From DATDMG01 sp036518955 (GTDB taxonomy: Bacteria > Actinomycetota > Actinomycetes > Actinomycetales > Kineosporiaceae), in contig DATDMG010000459.1 in assembly GCA_036518955.1 (NCBI GenBank), forward strand, positions 1 to 34,438: a stretch of 34,438 nt of DNA. The letters run 5' to 3'. Made by a program: the position numbers and the translations under genes. Position 1 is the first letter of the stretch, and each line of letters begins with the position of its first letter. Shown here in pieces: positions 7,949 to 19,395 of this stretch. The notes below the pieces were generated by a model. It was not told the origin of the DNA, did no database searches, and saw only the letters and a list, made by a program, of their open reading frames with translations.

Positions 7949-8557
7949 TCAGTGCCCTGCGGTGGCCGCCGACAACGCCCGGGCGAACGCCACGGCGGCG
8001 CGCACCGCGTCCGCGCCCTCGGCGTCGGACGACAGGCGCAGGGTGATGTCGTCGGCGGAGGCCGTCCCGGTATAGCCGTGGTCGGCCTCGCAGTCCGGGT
8101 CGGCGCACCCGGCCGGCTCCAGGTCGATCCGGAGGACAGCACCCCAGGAGATGGTCAGGGTCAGCTCGCGCGGGGTCGCTCCGGGCCGGTGCCGCTCCGG
8201 GTGCACCACGGCGTGGCTCAGGACCACCGACCGCACCTGCCCCAGCGCTACGGCTTCGGTGGACGCCGAGGCGTACGGCTCGGGGCTCAACGCGTCGGGC
8301 TCGTGGTCATCGGCATGGCTGAAGACGAGCCGGGTCGGGGTCAGGACCAGGACGGTGACGTGGCGACGCACCTCCTCCCGGTCGAAGGTGGTCTCCGGGT
8401 GGACCAGGTACGCGCTGACCTCCTCGCCGGCCACCGCGACGTCGAGCGCGTCGAGGACGAGCGCCGGGTAGTACCCGGCGTGCTCCACCTCGGACCGCAA
8501 CGTCACCGGGAGGCCGGGGCTCACCGCACCGATCGCTGATCCCTGTCGCTCACGCAC
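7949..8557 (-). CDS. DUF5998 family protein
   Basis: A 202-residue cytoplasmic protein beginning at GTG 8557-8555. The sequence is a succession of short beta strands (EEVRRHVTVLVLTPTRLVFS, LGQVRSVVLSHAVV, LTLTISWGAVLRIDL) resembling a PH-like or bacterial PH-fold domain, with a cysteine pair in GCADPDCEADHGYTG. It matches the actinobacterial DUF5998 family, which has no assigned function. The stop abuts the start of the phosphatase-like gene, so both are likely produced together. The PH-like fold is inferred from strand pattern only. Confidence 0.75.
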   Translation of the reverse strand: MRERQGSAIGAVSPGLPVTLRSEVEHAGYYPALVLDALDVAVAGEEVSAYLVHPETTFDREEVRRHVTVLVLTPTRLVFSHADDHEPDALSPEPYASASTEAVALGQVRSVVLSHAVVHPERHRPGATPRELTLTISWGAVLRIDLEPAGCADPDCEADHGYTGTASADDITLRLSSDAEGADAVRAAVAFARALSAATAGH

Positions 8558-8640
8558 GTACCCATCCTGTCATCCTCCGCAACCGTCCCGGTACGCGGCC
8601 CGGCGGCGCCCGCTGATCTCGTGGCCGGCCGCACCCCAGG

Positions 8641-11307
8641 TCACGAGACCACGGTGAGCTCGCGCAATCCCTCGTCCGTGCGCCCCTGGTCGGGCGACAA
8701 CCGGATCATCGCATCCAGCACCGACGCGTCCTGCTCGGAGACCACGACGGGGTTCAGCTCCAGATCGGCGATCTGGGGGAGGTCCTGGGCCAGCAGGGAC
8801 ACCCGGGCGATCACGTCGTACAGCGCCTGGACGTCCACCGGCCGGGCCCCACGGTGGCCGAACAGCTTGGGCGCCGCCCGCACGGACGCCACCAGGTCGA
8901 CCACCTCGACGTCGGTGAGCGGGGCGATCCGGTGCGCCACGTCGTCCAGCAGCTCCACCGCGTCACCACCGAGCCCGAACGAGACCACCGGGCCGAGCAG
9001 CGGGTCCTCCGCGCTCCGCACCACGCACGCCACCCCGCCCGGCGCCATCCGCTGGACCACCAGGTCGTCGCCGCCGAGCGGCCGCATCACCCGGTGCATC
9101 GCCTTGACGTGGTCGGCCAGCTCGGTGGGCCCGTTGATGCCCAGCCGGACGCCGCCCAGGTCGACGCGGTGCCGCAGATGGGGTGCGGTGGTCTTCAGGG
9201 CGACCGGCCAGCCCAGCCGGCGCGCGGCGTCCACCGCGTCCCGGTGGTCGGTGACGGGCACGGCCGGCCAGAGCGTGATCCCGTAGAGGGCCAGCAGCTC
9301 CCCGGCCCGGCGCGGGTCCAGGGTGAGACCCTCGGGATGCCGGCTGAGCAGCTCGTCGATGTACGCCTGGGCCTCCGGCCGGCGGCAGTCCTCGCGCTCG
9401 ACGCGGGTCCCCCGGTCCTTCGACCGCCAGGCCTGGTACCGGGTCACCTCGGCCAGCGCGCGGACCGCCTCCTCCGGGCTGGGATAGGTCGGGACGGCGC
9501 GGGCCACGGCCAACGCCTCGCGGATCCCGGACATCCCGAGGAAGCAGGCCACCAGCGGCTGCCGGGCAGCCGCGGACACCTTCGACAGCGTCTCGGCCAG
9601 GTCCGCCGCGTGGGTGGCGAGCGGGGGCACGAACGCTGCGACGACGGCGTCGACGTCGGGCGCGGCGAAGGCCTCGGCCGCCGCGGCGCGGAACTGCTCC
9701 GACGCGGCCACCGTGGGCAGGACCGTGGGCGGCCGGCTCACCTGCAGGTCCCAGGTCGAGCAGGCGTCCTCGATCAGGGCGGCCAGGCCGTGGGTGTTGG
9801 TCACGATCGCCACCCGCGGGCCCTCGGGCAGCGGCTGCGCGACGACCAGTTCCGCCACGTCGAAGAGCTGGCGCACGTTCTCGACCGGGATGCAGCCGGA
9901 CTGCGCGAGCAGCGCGTCGAACGCGGCGCCGGGGGCGCGGCTGTGCCGGACGGCGTGTCCGGGCGGCGCCCCGAACGTCGCCCGCCCGGACTTGACCACG
10001 ATGATCGGCTTGCGCCGGGACAGCCGCCGGGCGATCCGGGAGAACTTGCGCGGGTTGCCGATGCTCTCCAGGCAGAGGCCGACGACGTCGGTGCGCTCGT
10101 CCTCCTCCCAGTACTGCAGGCAGTCGTTGCCGGAGACGTCGGCCCGGTTCCCGGTGGAGACGAAGGTGGAGACCCCGAGGCCGCGCTGCTCCAGCGCGTC
10201 CAACGCGGCCACCGACGTCGCGGCGGACTGGGCGAACAGCCCGATCCGGCCCGCGGGGGGCAGCACCGGCATGAGCGAGACGTTCAGCCGCATCGCGGTG
10301 TCCGCGTTGATCATGCCCCAGGAGTTGGGACCCACCACGCGCATCCCGCTCTCCCGCGCCACCTCGACCAGTCGTCGCTGCCGCTCCAGACCGGCCGGCC
10401 CCTCCTCGGCGAATCCGCCGGAGATGACGACCAGCCCGCGGACCCCCTTGGCGGCGCAGTCCGCGACGACGTCCAGCACCGCCGGGGCCGGAACCGCGAT
10501 CACGGCGAGGTCGACGGCGCCGGTGATGTCCAGGAGCCGGCGGTGCGCCCGCACCCCCAGCAGGGCCTCCGCCTCGGGGTGGACGACGTGCAGCTCGCCG
10601 CCGAACCCGGCCGCCACCATGTCGGCCAACAGCTCGAGGCCGATCGTGCCCTCCCGTCGGCTCGCCCCGATCAGCACCACCGAGCTCGGGTTCAGCAGCG
10701 CCCCCACGCTGCGGGCCTCCGCGCGATGCTCCCGCGACTCCATCACGGCGAGCGACTTCTCGGTCGGGTCGATCTCGAAGCCGAGCGAGATGACGCCGTC
10801 CTCGTAGTGGTGGCTGACCTCGTACCCGGCGTCCCGGAAGACCGCGATCATCTTCCGGTTCTGGGGCAGCACCTCGGCCACGAAGCGGTGCAGGCCGTTC
10901 TCACGGGCGGCCGCCGCGAGGTGCTCCAACAGCACCGAGCCCAGACCGCGACCGTGGTGCGCGTCGCTGATGTTGAAGGCGACCTCGGCGCTGGCGTCGT
11001 CGACCCGGTCGTAGCGGCCGACCCCGACGATCTCACCCATCACGGTCGCGACGAACGCGACGCGGTCGATGTGGTCGACATGCGTGAACCTGTGGAGATC
11101 GCGCTCGGACAACCTCGGCATCGGCGCGAAGAAGCGCAGGTACACCGATTCCGGCGACTGGGCGAGGTGGAAACGCTGGAGGGCGTCGGCGTCCTCGGGG
11201 CGGATCGGGCGCAGGTGCGCGGTGTGCCCGTCGACGAGGACGACGTCCGCCTCCCAGTGCACGGGGTAGCGCGGCTCGGGAGGCGGCACGGGGTCGATGT
11301 CGTCCAC
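8641..11307 (-). CDS. GNAT acetyltransferase fused to NDP-forming acyl-CoA synthetase-like domains (PatA-type protein acetyltransferase)
   Basis: An 888-residue fusion starting at GTG 11307-11305. Residues about 20-175 are a GNAT domain with LRPIRPEDADALQRFH, and the acetyl-CoA loop HHGRGLGSVLLEHLAAAAR followed by the family's VLPQNRKMIAVFRDAGY. Residues about 200-300 are a CoA-binding Rossmann domain (SSVVLIGASRREGTIG), about 315-460 a succinyl-CoA-ligase-like flavodoxin domain (VVGPNSWGMIN, IGLFAQSAA), and about 660-880 an ATP-grasp domain (YGITLWPAVPVTD, DLELNPVVV). The N-terminal GNAT order matches the Streptomyces PatA arrangement, which acetylates acyl-CoA synthetase lysines. The segment that should carry the phospho-histidine (after VVKSGR) reads GHAVRHSRAPG rather than SHTGALAG, so the synthetase half may be regulatory only. 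No partner gene is adjacent. Confidence 0.85.
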   Translation of the reverse strand: MDDIDPVPPPEPRYPVHWEADVVLVDGHTAHLRPIRPEDADALQRFHLAQSPESVYLRFFAPMPRLSERDLHRFTHVDHIDRVAFVATVMGEIVGVGRYDRVDDASAEVAFNISDAHHGRGLGSVLLEHLAAAARENGLHRFVAEVLPQNRKMIAVFRDAGYEVSHHYEDGVISLGFEIDPTEKSLAVMESREHRAEARSVGALLNPSSVVLIGASRREGTIGLELLADMVAAGFGGELHVVHPEAEALLGVRAHRRLLDITGAVDLAVIAVPAPAVLDVVADCAAKGVRGLVVISGGFAEEGPAGLERQRRLVEVARESGMRVVGPNSWGMINADTAMRLNVSLMPVLPPAGRIGLFAQSAATSVAALDALEQRGLGVSTFVSTGNRADVSGNDCLQYWEEDERTDVVGLCLESIGNPRKFSRIARRLSRRKPIIVVKSGRATFGAPPGHAVRHSRAPGAAFDALLAQSGCIPVENVRQLFDVAELVVAQPLPEGPRVAIVTNTHGLAALIEDACSTWDLQVSRPPTVLPTVAASEQFRAAAAEAFAAPDVDAVVAAFVPPLATHAADLAETLSKVSAAARQPLVACFLGMSGIREALAVARAVPTYPSPEEAVRALAEVTRYQAWRSKDRGTRVEREDCRRPEAQAYIDELLSRHPEGLTLDPRRAGELLALYGITLWPAVPVTDHRDAVDAARRLGWPVALKTTAPHLRHRVDLGGVRLGINGPTELADHVKAMHRVMRPLGGDDLVVQRMAPGGVACVVRSAEDPLLGPVVSFGLGGDAVELLDDVAHRIAPLTDVEVVDLVASVRAAPKLFGHRGARPVDVQALYDVIARVSLLAQDLPQIADLELNPVVVSEQDASVLDAMIRLSPDQGRTDEGLRELTVVS

Positions 11308-11455
11308 GGTCCCAGGGTACGAGGGGGGGAATGGCCCGGAGCGACTCCGGGCACGTGCCCTGGACCACCTCGCGGACGTGGCCGGGCGGCGGAGTGGCCG
11401 GGAGTAACGGGTCAGGTGGGTACAGTGCGATCAGGATCACTGACAGGGGCGGGGC
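11308..11455. promoter_or_regulatory. Divergent promoter region between the GNAT fusion and the nitroreductase
   Basis: This 148-bp spacer must drive both genes. A TANNNT-type -10 (TACAGT, 11421-11426) lies 30 bases before the nitroreductase ATG, without a clear -35. It runs into an imperfect inverted repeat, AGTG-CGATC-AG-GATC-ACT at about 11424-11441, that overlaps where RNA polymerase would start and could be a repressor site. Confidence 0.3.
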
Positions 11456-12109
11456 ATGGAACTCAGCGACGCGGTCCGGGCACGCCGGATGGTGCGGACC
11501 TATCAGCCCGACCGGCCGGTCCCGGCGGAGCTGATCACCCAGGCCCTTGACCTGGCGGGCCGCTCGCCGAGTGCCGGGCACACCCAGGGCTGGGACTTCG
11601 TCGTCCTGCGCAGCGCCGAGCAGCGAGCCCTGTTCTGGGCGGTGACCACAGACCCGCACGCCGACCCGGACCCGTGGCTGCGGGGGATGCGGACGGCGCC
11701 GGTGCTGATCCTCTGCCTGTCCGATCCGATGCGGTACCTCGACCGCTACGCCGAGCCCGACAAGGGTTGGTCGGACCGTGACGAGAACCGCTGGCCGGTG
11801 CCGTACTGGGACGTCGACACCGGGATGGCGGCGTTCGTCATGCTGCTGAGCGCGGTGGACCGCGGGCTCGGTGCGTGCTTCTTCGGGGTCCGGCCGGAGG
11901 ACCGGATCGCCGTCCTGGAGGCGTTCGACGCACCGACGGACCGCCGCATCGTGGGCGTGGTCAGCCTGGGGTACGCCGCCCCCGACCGGCGCTCGCCGTC
12001 GCTGCGCCGAGGACGCCGCCCGCTGGCGGAGGTGGCGCACGACGGGCGGTTCGGGGTGCCGTGGCCCGGCTCCGGCACGCAGAGCGTGCCCGGCGCCCAC
12101 CCCGCCTGA
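11456..12109 (+). CDS. Nitroreductase family FMN-dependent oxidoreductase
   Basis: A 217-residue protein from ATG 11456. The N-terminal MELSDAVRARRMVRTYQPDR is the FMN-phosphate-binding start of nitroreductases, followed by LAGRSPSAGHTQGWDFVVL, which lines the flavin. DTGMAAFVMLLSAVDRGLGA is the dimer helix, and FFGVRPEDRIAVLEAF with GVVSLGYAAPDRR completes the fold. The family uses NAD(P)H to reduce nitro groups, quinones or flavins; some actinobacterial relatives act in other redox steps, so the substrate is open. The gene is divergent from the GNAT fusion and converges on the acyl-CoA-dehydrogenase-like gene with a 21-base gap. Confidence 0.88.
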   Translation: MELSDAVRARRMVRTYQPDRPVPAELITQALDLAGRSPSAGHTQGWDFVVLRSAEQRALFWAVTTDPHADPDPWLRGMRTAPVLILCLSDPMRYLDRYAEPDKGWSDRDENRWPVPYWDVDTGMAAFVMLLSAVDRGLGACFFGVRPEDRIAVLEAFDAPTDRRIVGVVSLGYAAPDRRSPSLRRGRRPLAEVAHDGRFGVPWPGSGTQSVPGAHPA

Positions 12110-12130
12110 CCTGGCTCCGGCGCGCCGCCG

Positions 12131-13228
12131 TCAGCGTGGTGCGAGGCCCCCGGCCTCCCCCGCCGACCCCCAGGAGGCCGACCCCCAGGAGCGCAACGCG
12201 GCGCGGCGGGTCTGCCCGGTCTGTGCCTGGACGAGCAGGAACAGCGCCTCGCGTGCCATCCGCTGGGCCGGCGCCCCGGCGACCATCGACCCACCCGCTC
12301 CCGCGATCACCAGGGCGGTGGTCGCGTCGACCAGGATCCGGTGCGCGTGGGCGCGCACCTCGCGGCGGCGGTCCAGCAGCTCCGCCGGGGGGACGTCGTC
12401 CAGCAGCCGGTAGGCCTCCGCGCGGACCTCGGCCAACCGGTCGGCCAGCCGCCGGGCCGCGGTCACCGCCTCGGTCTCGCCGCGCTCGGCACCGCGCCGC
12501 TCCAGCAGCCGCAGCGCCGAGGCGGCCAGCCCGAAGACCGCCGGTTGGGCGTTGGCGGTGCGCCGGGCGTCGTCGGCGGCGAACTGCGAGTAGGGCCGGA
12601 CCCCGACGACGTCGGCGCCCGGCAGGTGGTGGCGCTCGAACGTCAGGGTGACGGTCACCGCGGCCTGCAGCGCGGCCGTCCGCAACGGCGCGGAGGCCAC
12701 CAGGCCCGGGCCGGGCCGGGCCGGGACCAGGGCCAGCAGCACCTCTCCGGCCGGCGTCACCGCCCCGACCAGGGCCACGTCGTTCAGGCCCCAGCCGGTG
12801 TACCAGGGCGCCACGCCGTCCAGGCACCAGCCGCCGCCGTCGCGCTCGGCCCGCACCGGCGGGTCCGGACGGCGCAGGTGCGCCAGCGCGATCCCCGCGA
12901 CCCGACGCCCGGCCGCCAGGTCGGCGAGCAGTTCGTCGAACCCCGCGGCAACCAGGGCCCGCACCGGATGATGGTGCTGCACCTGCACGAACCAGGTGGA
13001 CAGGTCCGCGCCGGCGAGGATCTCCTCGACCTCGCGGGCGACCGTCGGCGACGCGCCGGCACCGCCCAGCGAGCGCGGCGCGTGCAGCCCGAGGACTCCG
13101 GCCGCGGCGAGGGCCTCCAGGTGTGAGCGGGGCACCTGGCCGGCGTCGACCTCGGCCGCCCGGGGCGCCAGGACGTCGGCCGCCACCCGGCGGGTGGCGG
13201 CCAGCAGTCGGGTCTCGACGTCGTCCAC
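12131..13228 (-). CDS. Acyl-CoA dehydrogenase-like flavoprotein, catalytic Glu apparently replaced
   Basis: A 365-residue protein starting at GTG 13228-13226 with AGGA about 7 bases upstream. It has the acyl-CoA dehydrogenase layout: a helical N-terminus (LEALAAAGVLGLHAPRSLGG, EVEEILAGADLSTWFVQVQH), a middle beta domain (WCLDGVAPWYTGWGLNDVAL) and a C-terminal helical bundle. In the segment matching the family motif ending in EGTSQIQR, the sequence reads PAQRMAREALFLLVQAQTGQ, putting Gln where the catalytic Glu base would be. It may therefore be a non-dehydrogenase member, such as a flavin-dependent oxygenase-like or binding protein. It is divergent from parC, sharing the 114-bp region 13229-13342. 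The function is not predictable beyond flavin and acyl-CoA binding. Confidence 0.75.
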   Translation of the reverse strand: MDDVETRLLAATRRVAADVLAPRAAEVDAGQVPRSHLEALAAAGVLGLHAPRSLGGAGASPTVAREVEEILAGADLSTWFVQVQHHHPVRALVAAGFDELLADLAAGRRVAGIALAHLRRPDPPVRAERDGGGWCLDGVAPWYTGWGLNDVALVGAVTPAGEVLLALVPARPGPGLVASAPLRTAALQAAVTVTLTFERHHLPGADVVGVRPYSQFAADDARRTANAQPAVFGLAASALRLLERRGAERGETEAVTAARRLADRLAEVRAEAYRLLDDVPPAELLDRRREVRAHAHRILVDATTALVIAGAGGSMVAGAPAQRMAREALFLLVQAQTGQTRRAALRSWGSASWGSAGEAGGLAPR

Positions 13229-13342
13229 ACGCCGATCCTGCCCCGGTCCCACCGAACGCGCCGCAGCACGGGACAATGACGGCGACACTGCCCGCCGAAC
13301 CTGCCCGATCGAGCGGGCCGCGACATCCAGGAGCCCGACCGA

Positions 13343-15913
<2,571 letters not shown>

Positions 15914-15938
15914 TCCCGGCGCCGGGGTCGGTCAGCGG

Positions 15939-17450
15939 TCAGGCGGAGTCGGCCGAGCCGCCCTCCGGAGCATGGCGGATGGCCGCGCTCGGGGCGGCGA
16001 GGGTCCCGTTCCCGGAGGTCGACCGGCCCGGACCTCCCCCCTGCACCTGACGGCGAGCGTCGGCGATCTCCCGGGCACGGGCCAGCGACCCGGCGTCGGC
16101 GCCCGGGCGGTCCCGGCCCACCGGCGGGTCGTCCTGCCGGCGAGGCACGAAGATGCTGGCCGGCAGGGTGACGACCGCGGTGACGCCGTTGGACGCGCTC
16201 GACGTGAGCCGGACGCCGATCCCGTGCCGCCGGGCCAGCCGGGCCACCACGTGCAGGCCGAACCGGCGGGACGTGGACAGGTCCACGTCCGGGGGCTCGG
16301 CCAGGAGTGCGTTCGCCGCCTCCACGTCCTCCGCCGGCATGCCCAGGCCCGAGTCCTCGACGGTGAGCAGGTAGGCCCCCTCGCCCCGCGCGTCGGGCCA
16401 TGTCCGCACCGTGACGTGCGTCCCGGGCGGCGAGAAGCGGGCCGCGTTCTCGACGAGTTCCGCCAGCAGGTGCGTGAGCGGAGTGACCTGGTGACCGTGG
16501 ACGGCGAGTCCCTCGTCGACCTCCTGGACGACACGGTCGAGCTCCTCGGTCTCGGCCACGGCCGCCCGGACGACGTCCACCAGCGGGATCGACTGCCGCC
16601 AGACCCGCGGCGGTTCCTCGCCGGACAGCACCAGCAGGCTCTCCGCGTTGCGGCGGACCCGGGTCACCAGGTGGTCCAGCCGGAACAGCTCCGCGAGCAC
16701 CTTCGGGTCACGCTCCGTCTCCTGGAGCTGGCTCAGGATGGCGAGCTGGCGCTGGAACAGGTTCTGGTTGCGCCGGGCGAGATTGACCAACAGGTCGGAG
16801 GTGAAACGCCGGCGCTCCACCTCCGCCTCGGCGAGGTGGGTACGCAGCGCGATGTGCCGCTGCTGCTCGTCCTCGGAGTAGCGCCAGAAGATGACCATCC
16901 CGACACAGGCGGCCAGCACGGCGACGCCGTGAATCAGCGACCACAACCAGGGATTCCGCTGCCCCGCCGGGTGGTTGAAGATCAGGGTGTTGCTCCAGGC
17001 GGATCCGAGCCCATGGCTCAGCACGGTGAACGCGATGTTCCACAGGAACGGGACCCAGTCCTGGTAGAGCGCGATGAAGCCGACGATGATGAAGAAGTGG
17101 AAGTGCGCCTCGATCGACCCCCCGGACAGGCCGACCAGCGCCGAGGAGCAGTAGACCAGGCCCGCGGTGACGAAGAACGAGGCCAGCCGCCGACGCGTCA
17201 CCAGGTGCGAGAGCAGCAGGCAGACGCCGACCGGGGTGACGACGGCCAGGCTGGTCGAGCCGGGCCGCCCCTCCAACAACCCGAAGAGCAGCAGTCCGGG
17301 GGCGTGCAGAGCGAGCAGCCAGCGGAGCAACGTGTGCCGTCGGCGCCAGGCGGTGTCGTCGAGCAGGTTCCCCCGCGGCAGGTACCCGAGGAGTCGGGAT
17401 CCCGCGGTACCGAGGGAGCTGCCGCCAAGCTCGTGACTAAACGTGACCAT
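15939..17450 (-). CDS. Orphan membrane sensor histidine kinase, conservon (CvnA)-like
   Basis: A 503-residue kinase. I start it at ATG 17450-17448 (MVTFSHELGG). About six membrane helices occupy residues 41-190, including EAHFHFFIIVGFIALYQDWV (114-133), a motif seen in actinobacterial sensor modules. The dimerisation region (about 215-275) reads LLVNLARRNQNLFQRQLAIL and then ELFRLDHLVTRVRRNAESLL, as in CvnA-type kinases; His260 in LDHL is the only plausible phospho-acceptor and there is no classical HExxxP box. The ATPase domain has an N box (LAELVENAARFSPPG, Asn335), a G1 box (VEDSGLGMP, Asp366) and a G2 box (FGLHVVARLARRHG). The tail of about 80 residues is disordered. No response regulator, roadblock, DUF742 or GTPase partner is adjacent. 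Confidence 0.88.
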   Translation of the reverse strand: MVTFSHELGGSSLGTAGSRLLGYLPRGNLLDDTAWRRRHTLLRWLLALHAPGLLLFGLLEGRPGSTSLAVVTPVGVCLLLSHLVTRRRLASFFVTAGLVYCSSALVGLSGGSIEAHFHFFIIVGFIALYQDWVPFLWNIAFTVLSHGLGSAWSNTLIFNHPAGQRNPWLWSLIHGVAVLAACVGMVIFWRYSEDEQQRHIALRTHLAEAEVERRRFTSDLLVNLARRNQNLFQRQLAILSQLQETERDPKVLAELFRLDHLVTRVRRNAESLLVLSGEEPPRVWRQSIPLVDVVRAAVAETEELDRVVQEVDEGLAVHGHQVTPLTHLLAELVENAARFSPPGTHVTVRTWPDARGEGAYLLTVEDSGLGMPAEDVEAANALLAEPPDVDLSTSRRFGLHVVARLARRHGIGVRLTSSASNGVTAVVTLPASIFVPRRQDDPPVGRDRPGADAGSLARAREIADARRQVQGGGPGRSTSGNGTLAAPSAAIRHAPEGGSADSA

Positions 17451-17565
17451 GAGCCTGCTTCTCGTTCGTGAGGGGGTTGGCTGGCCGCCCAGGATGCCAC
17501 AGTGCACGTGTTCCGCGGGCCGACTTGCGAGAGCGGTTGGGCCGAACGGGGCACCCGCGTCCGCA

Positions 17566-19323
17566 TCAGCGGACCGGGTAGGTCAGGGTCCCGGAGTAAT
17601 CCCTGGTCAGGTCGGTCCGCACCTGCACTGTCAGTGACCATGACCCGGCCGTCGGGACCGCGACATCCACCGCCCGAACCCGCCCCGCGCCGTCCGGGGG
17701 GAACGCGAAGCGGATCGGGCCGATCCCGCGGCCGCGAGCCTCCAGGGTCCCGGTGGCGGCGATGACCGGCGAGGGACGGCCACCACTGTCCGTGACGGTG
17801 AGCCGGAAGGTCTCCTGGCCTGCTCGGGTCGGGGAGACCGTGACGTGCACGGCGAGCGGCCGGCCTTCGACGTCCCGGGCGGTGATCGCGACCGAGACCG
17901 GCGCGTCGTACGACTGACTCGCCGGCACCGCCGCCACCAGCACCGCGGTCACGGCCAGGACCCCTGCCCCGACGCCGAGTTCCGCCGCGACCACCGCACC
18001 CACGCCGGCCGCCCGTCCCGGCAGGCGCCGCCGGGCCAGGCCGGCGAGCACCAGCAGGACGGCGACGCCCGCCACCTTGGCGAGCAGGAGCCGGCCGTAC
18101 CCGGTCCCGGGCAGCGCGCCCGGGGTGGGCACCTCCCGCACCGCCTGGTACGTCCCGGTGACAGCCAGCACGCCGACGGCGATCGCCGCGGTGACCGGCC
18201 ACCGCACCGGAGGGTCCGCAGGTGCGGTGCCCCGGTCCGCGCCGCTCGGGCTGCCGGCGCCGTCCGCAGCGCCCGCCCGGTTCACCCCGGACAAGGTCAC
18301 GAGCAGGGCCGCGAGGCCGCCCAGCCAGACGCCCGCGGCCGCCAGGTGCAGGCTGGTGGCGGCCGCGGCGACTCCGGCGAGCGGCCCTGCTCCGGAGTGA
18401 CCGAGCAGACCGAAGGTGGGCAGGAAGAGCACGGCCAGCCCGGCGGCGTTCCGGCGGAGACCGCCGATCGACTCGGCGCCCGGCCAGGGCCCCGCAGCCG
18501 CCGCGAGCCCGAGCACGAAGAGACGGAAGATCATGAGCAGGCCGGGCCGGCCGGTCAGGGTGTCCCCCAGCAGGTCGGCGTCGGCGACGTAATCCATGCC
18601 GAGCCCGGCGCCGTACGGCCCCTGCAGGGCGACGAGCGCGACGGCGCTCCCCACCGAGACCCGCCATCCGTGCCGGGTCAAGCGGGCCAGGCGCGGGTCG
18701 TGAATGCCGGCCGGCCGGACCACGAGCGCGAAGAAAGGGACCCCGACCAGCAGGACCGCGCCCAGGTAGGCGACCCACGACGCGAGGGTGCGCAGCGCGC
18801 CGACGAGGACGTCCGGCGCGGCCCGGGCCGGGGTGGCACCGGCCGGGACACCGACACCGAACGAGAAGGCGCCGCTCACGGGGTGCCCGTCCGCGGAGAC
18901 CACCCGCCACAGGACGGCGTACGACGCCGCCGGCAGACCGGGGGGCAGGGCCACCTGCACGATGGCCGGATCACCGGCAGCCTGGACGGGCGCACCCGTC
19001 CCGACCCGGCGCCCGGTCGGGTCGAGCACGGCCAGCGCGCCGGCGGAGATCCCCACCGGCTCGCTGAAGTGCAGGACCACGGCGGCCGGCCCGGCGGGCA
19101 CCTCGGACCCGGGGGCCGGACTGGCGGACAGCAGGACCGAGTGCGCCGCCGCCGGGGAGGCGATCAGCAGGACCACCACGGAGCCCGCGACCGCGACGAG
19201 CCCTGCCCACCGCGCCGTACGGCCGGGCCGGGCGGCAGCCGACCGGTCCGGGGGGCGCCGGCGGCTCCGACCACGCCCCCGCTGCGGACGGAGGCCGGCG
19301 CGGAGCCGCCGGGGAGGAGCCAT
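17566..19323 (-). CDS. CopC-CopD fusion copper resistance/transport protein
   Basis: A 585-residue protein from ATG 19323-19321. The N-terminus is basic, then a hydrophobic signal helix (about 40-58) ends in SPAAAHSVLL, so cleavage would expose His61, the N-terminal copper ligand of CopC. Residues 61-160 are the CopC beta-barrel with SADGHPVSGAFSFG, giving Asp145 and His147 as further ligands. About eight membrane helices (about 170-480) form CopD (ASWVAYLGAVLLVGVPFFAL, GLLGHSGAGPL, SLHLAAAGVWLGGLAALLV). An extracytoplasmic beta domain closes the protein (about 490-585, ending SGTLTYPVR). It probably binds copper outside the membrane and moves it inward or buffers it. It lies between the acylase and the histidine kinase, on the same strand. 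Confidence 0.9.
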   Translation of the reverse strand: MAPPRRLRAGLRPQRGRGRSRRRPPDRSAAARPGRTARWAGLVAVAGSVVVLLIASPAAAHSVLLSASPAPGSEVPAGPAAVVLHFSEPVGISAGALAVLDPTGRRVGTGAPVQAAGDPAIVQVALPPGLPAASYAVLWRVVSADGHPVSGAFSFGVGVPAGATPARAAPDVLVGALRTLASWVAYLGAVLLVGVPFFALVVRPAGIHDPRLARLTRHGWRVSVGSAVALVALQGPYGAGLGMDYVADADLLGDTLTGRPGLLMIFRLFVLGLAAAAGPWPGAESIGGLRRNAAGLAVLFLPTFGLLGHSGAGPLAGVAAAATSLHLAAAGVWLGGLAALLVTLSGVNRAGAADGAGSPSGADRGTAPADPPVRWPVTAAIAVGVLAVTGTYQAVREVPTPGALPGTGYGRLLLAKVAGVAVLLVLAGLARRRLPGRAAGVGAVVAAELGVGAGVLAVTAVLVAAVPASQSYDAPVSVAITARDVEGRPLAVHVTVSPTRAGQETFRLTVTDSGGRPSPVIAATGTLEARGRGIGPIRFAFPPDGAGRVRAVDVAVPTAGSWSLTVQVRTDLTRDYSGTLTYPVR

Positions 19324-19395
19324 CCGGGCAGGATGGCACGGCCGGGCGCGTGCCGTGGCGGGGACGCGAGGGGCCACCGCACTGCCCGACGCCGA

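Noticed and set aside
8854..11550. An 898-codon frame on the plus strand opposite the GNAT fusion
   Set aside because: Complement of a real gene with all its motifs on the other strand; it also runs through the divergent promoter region.
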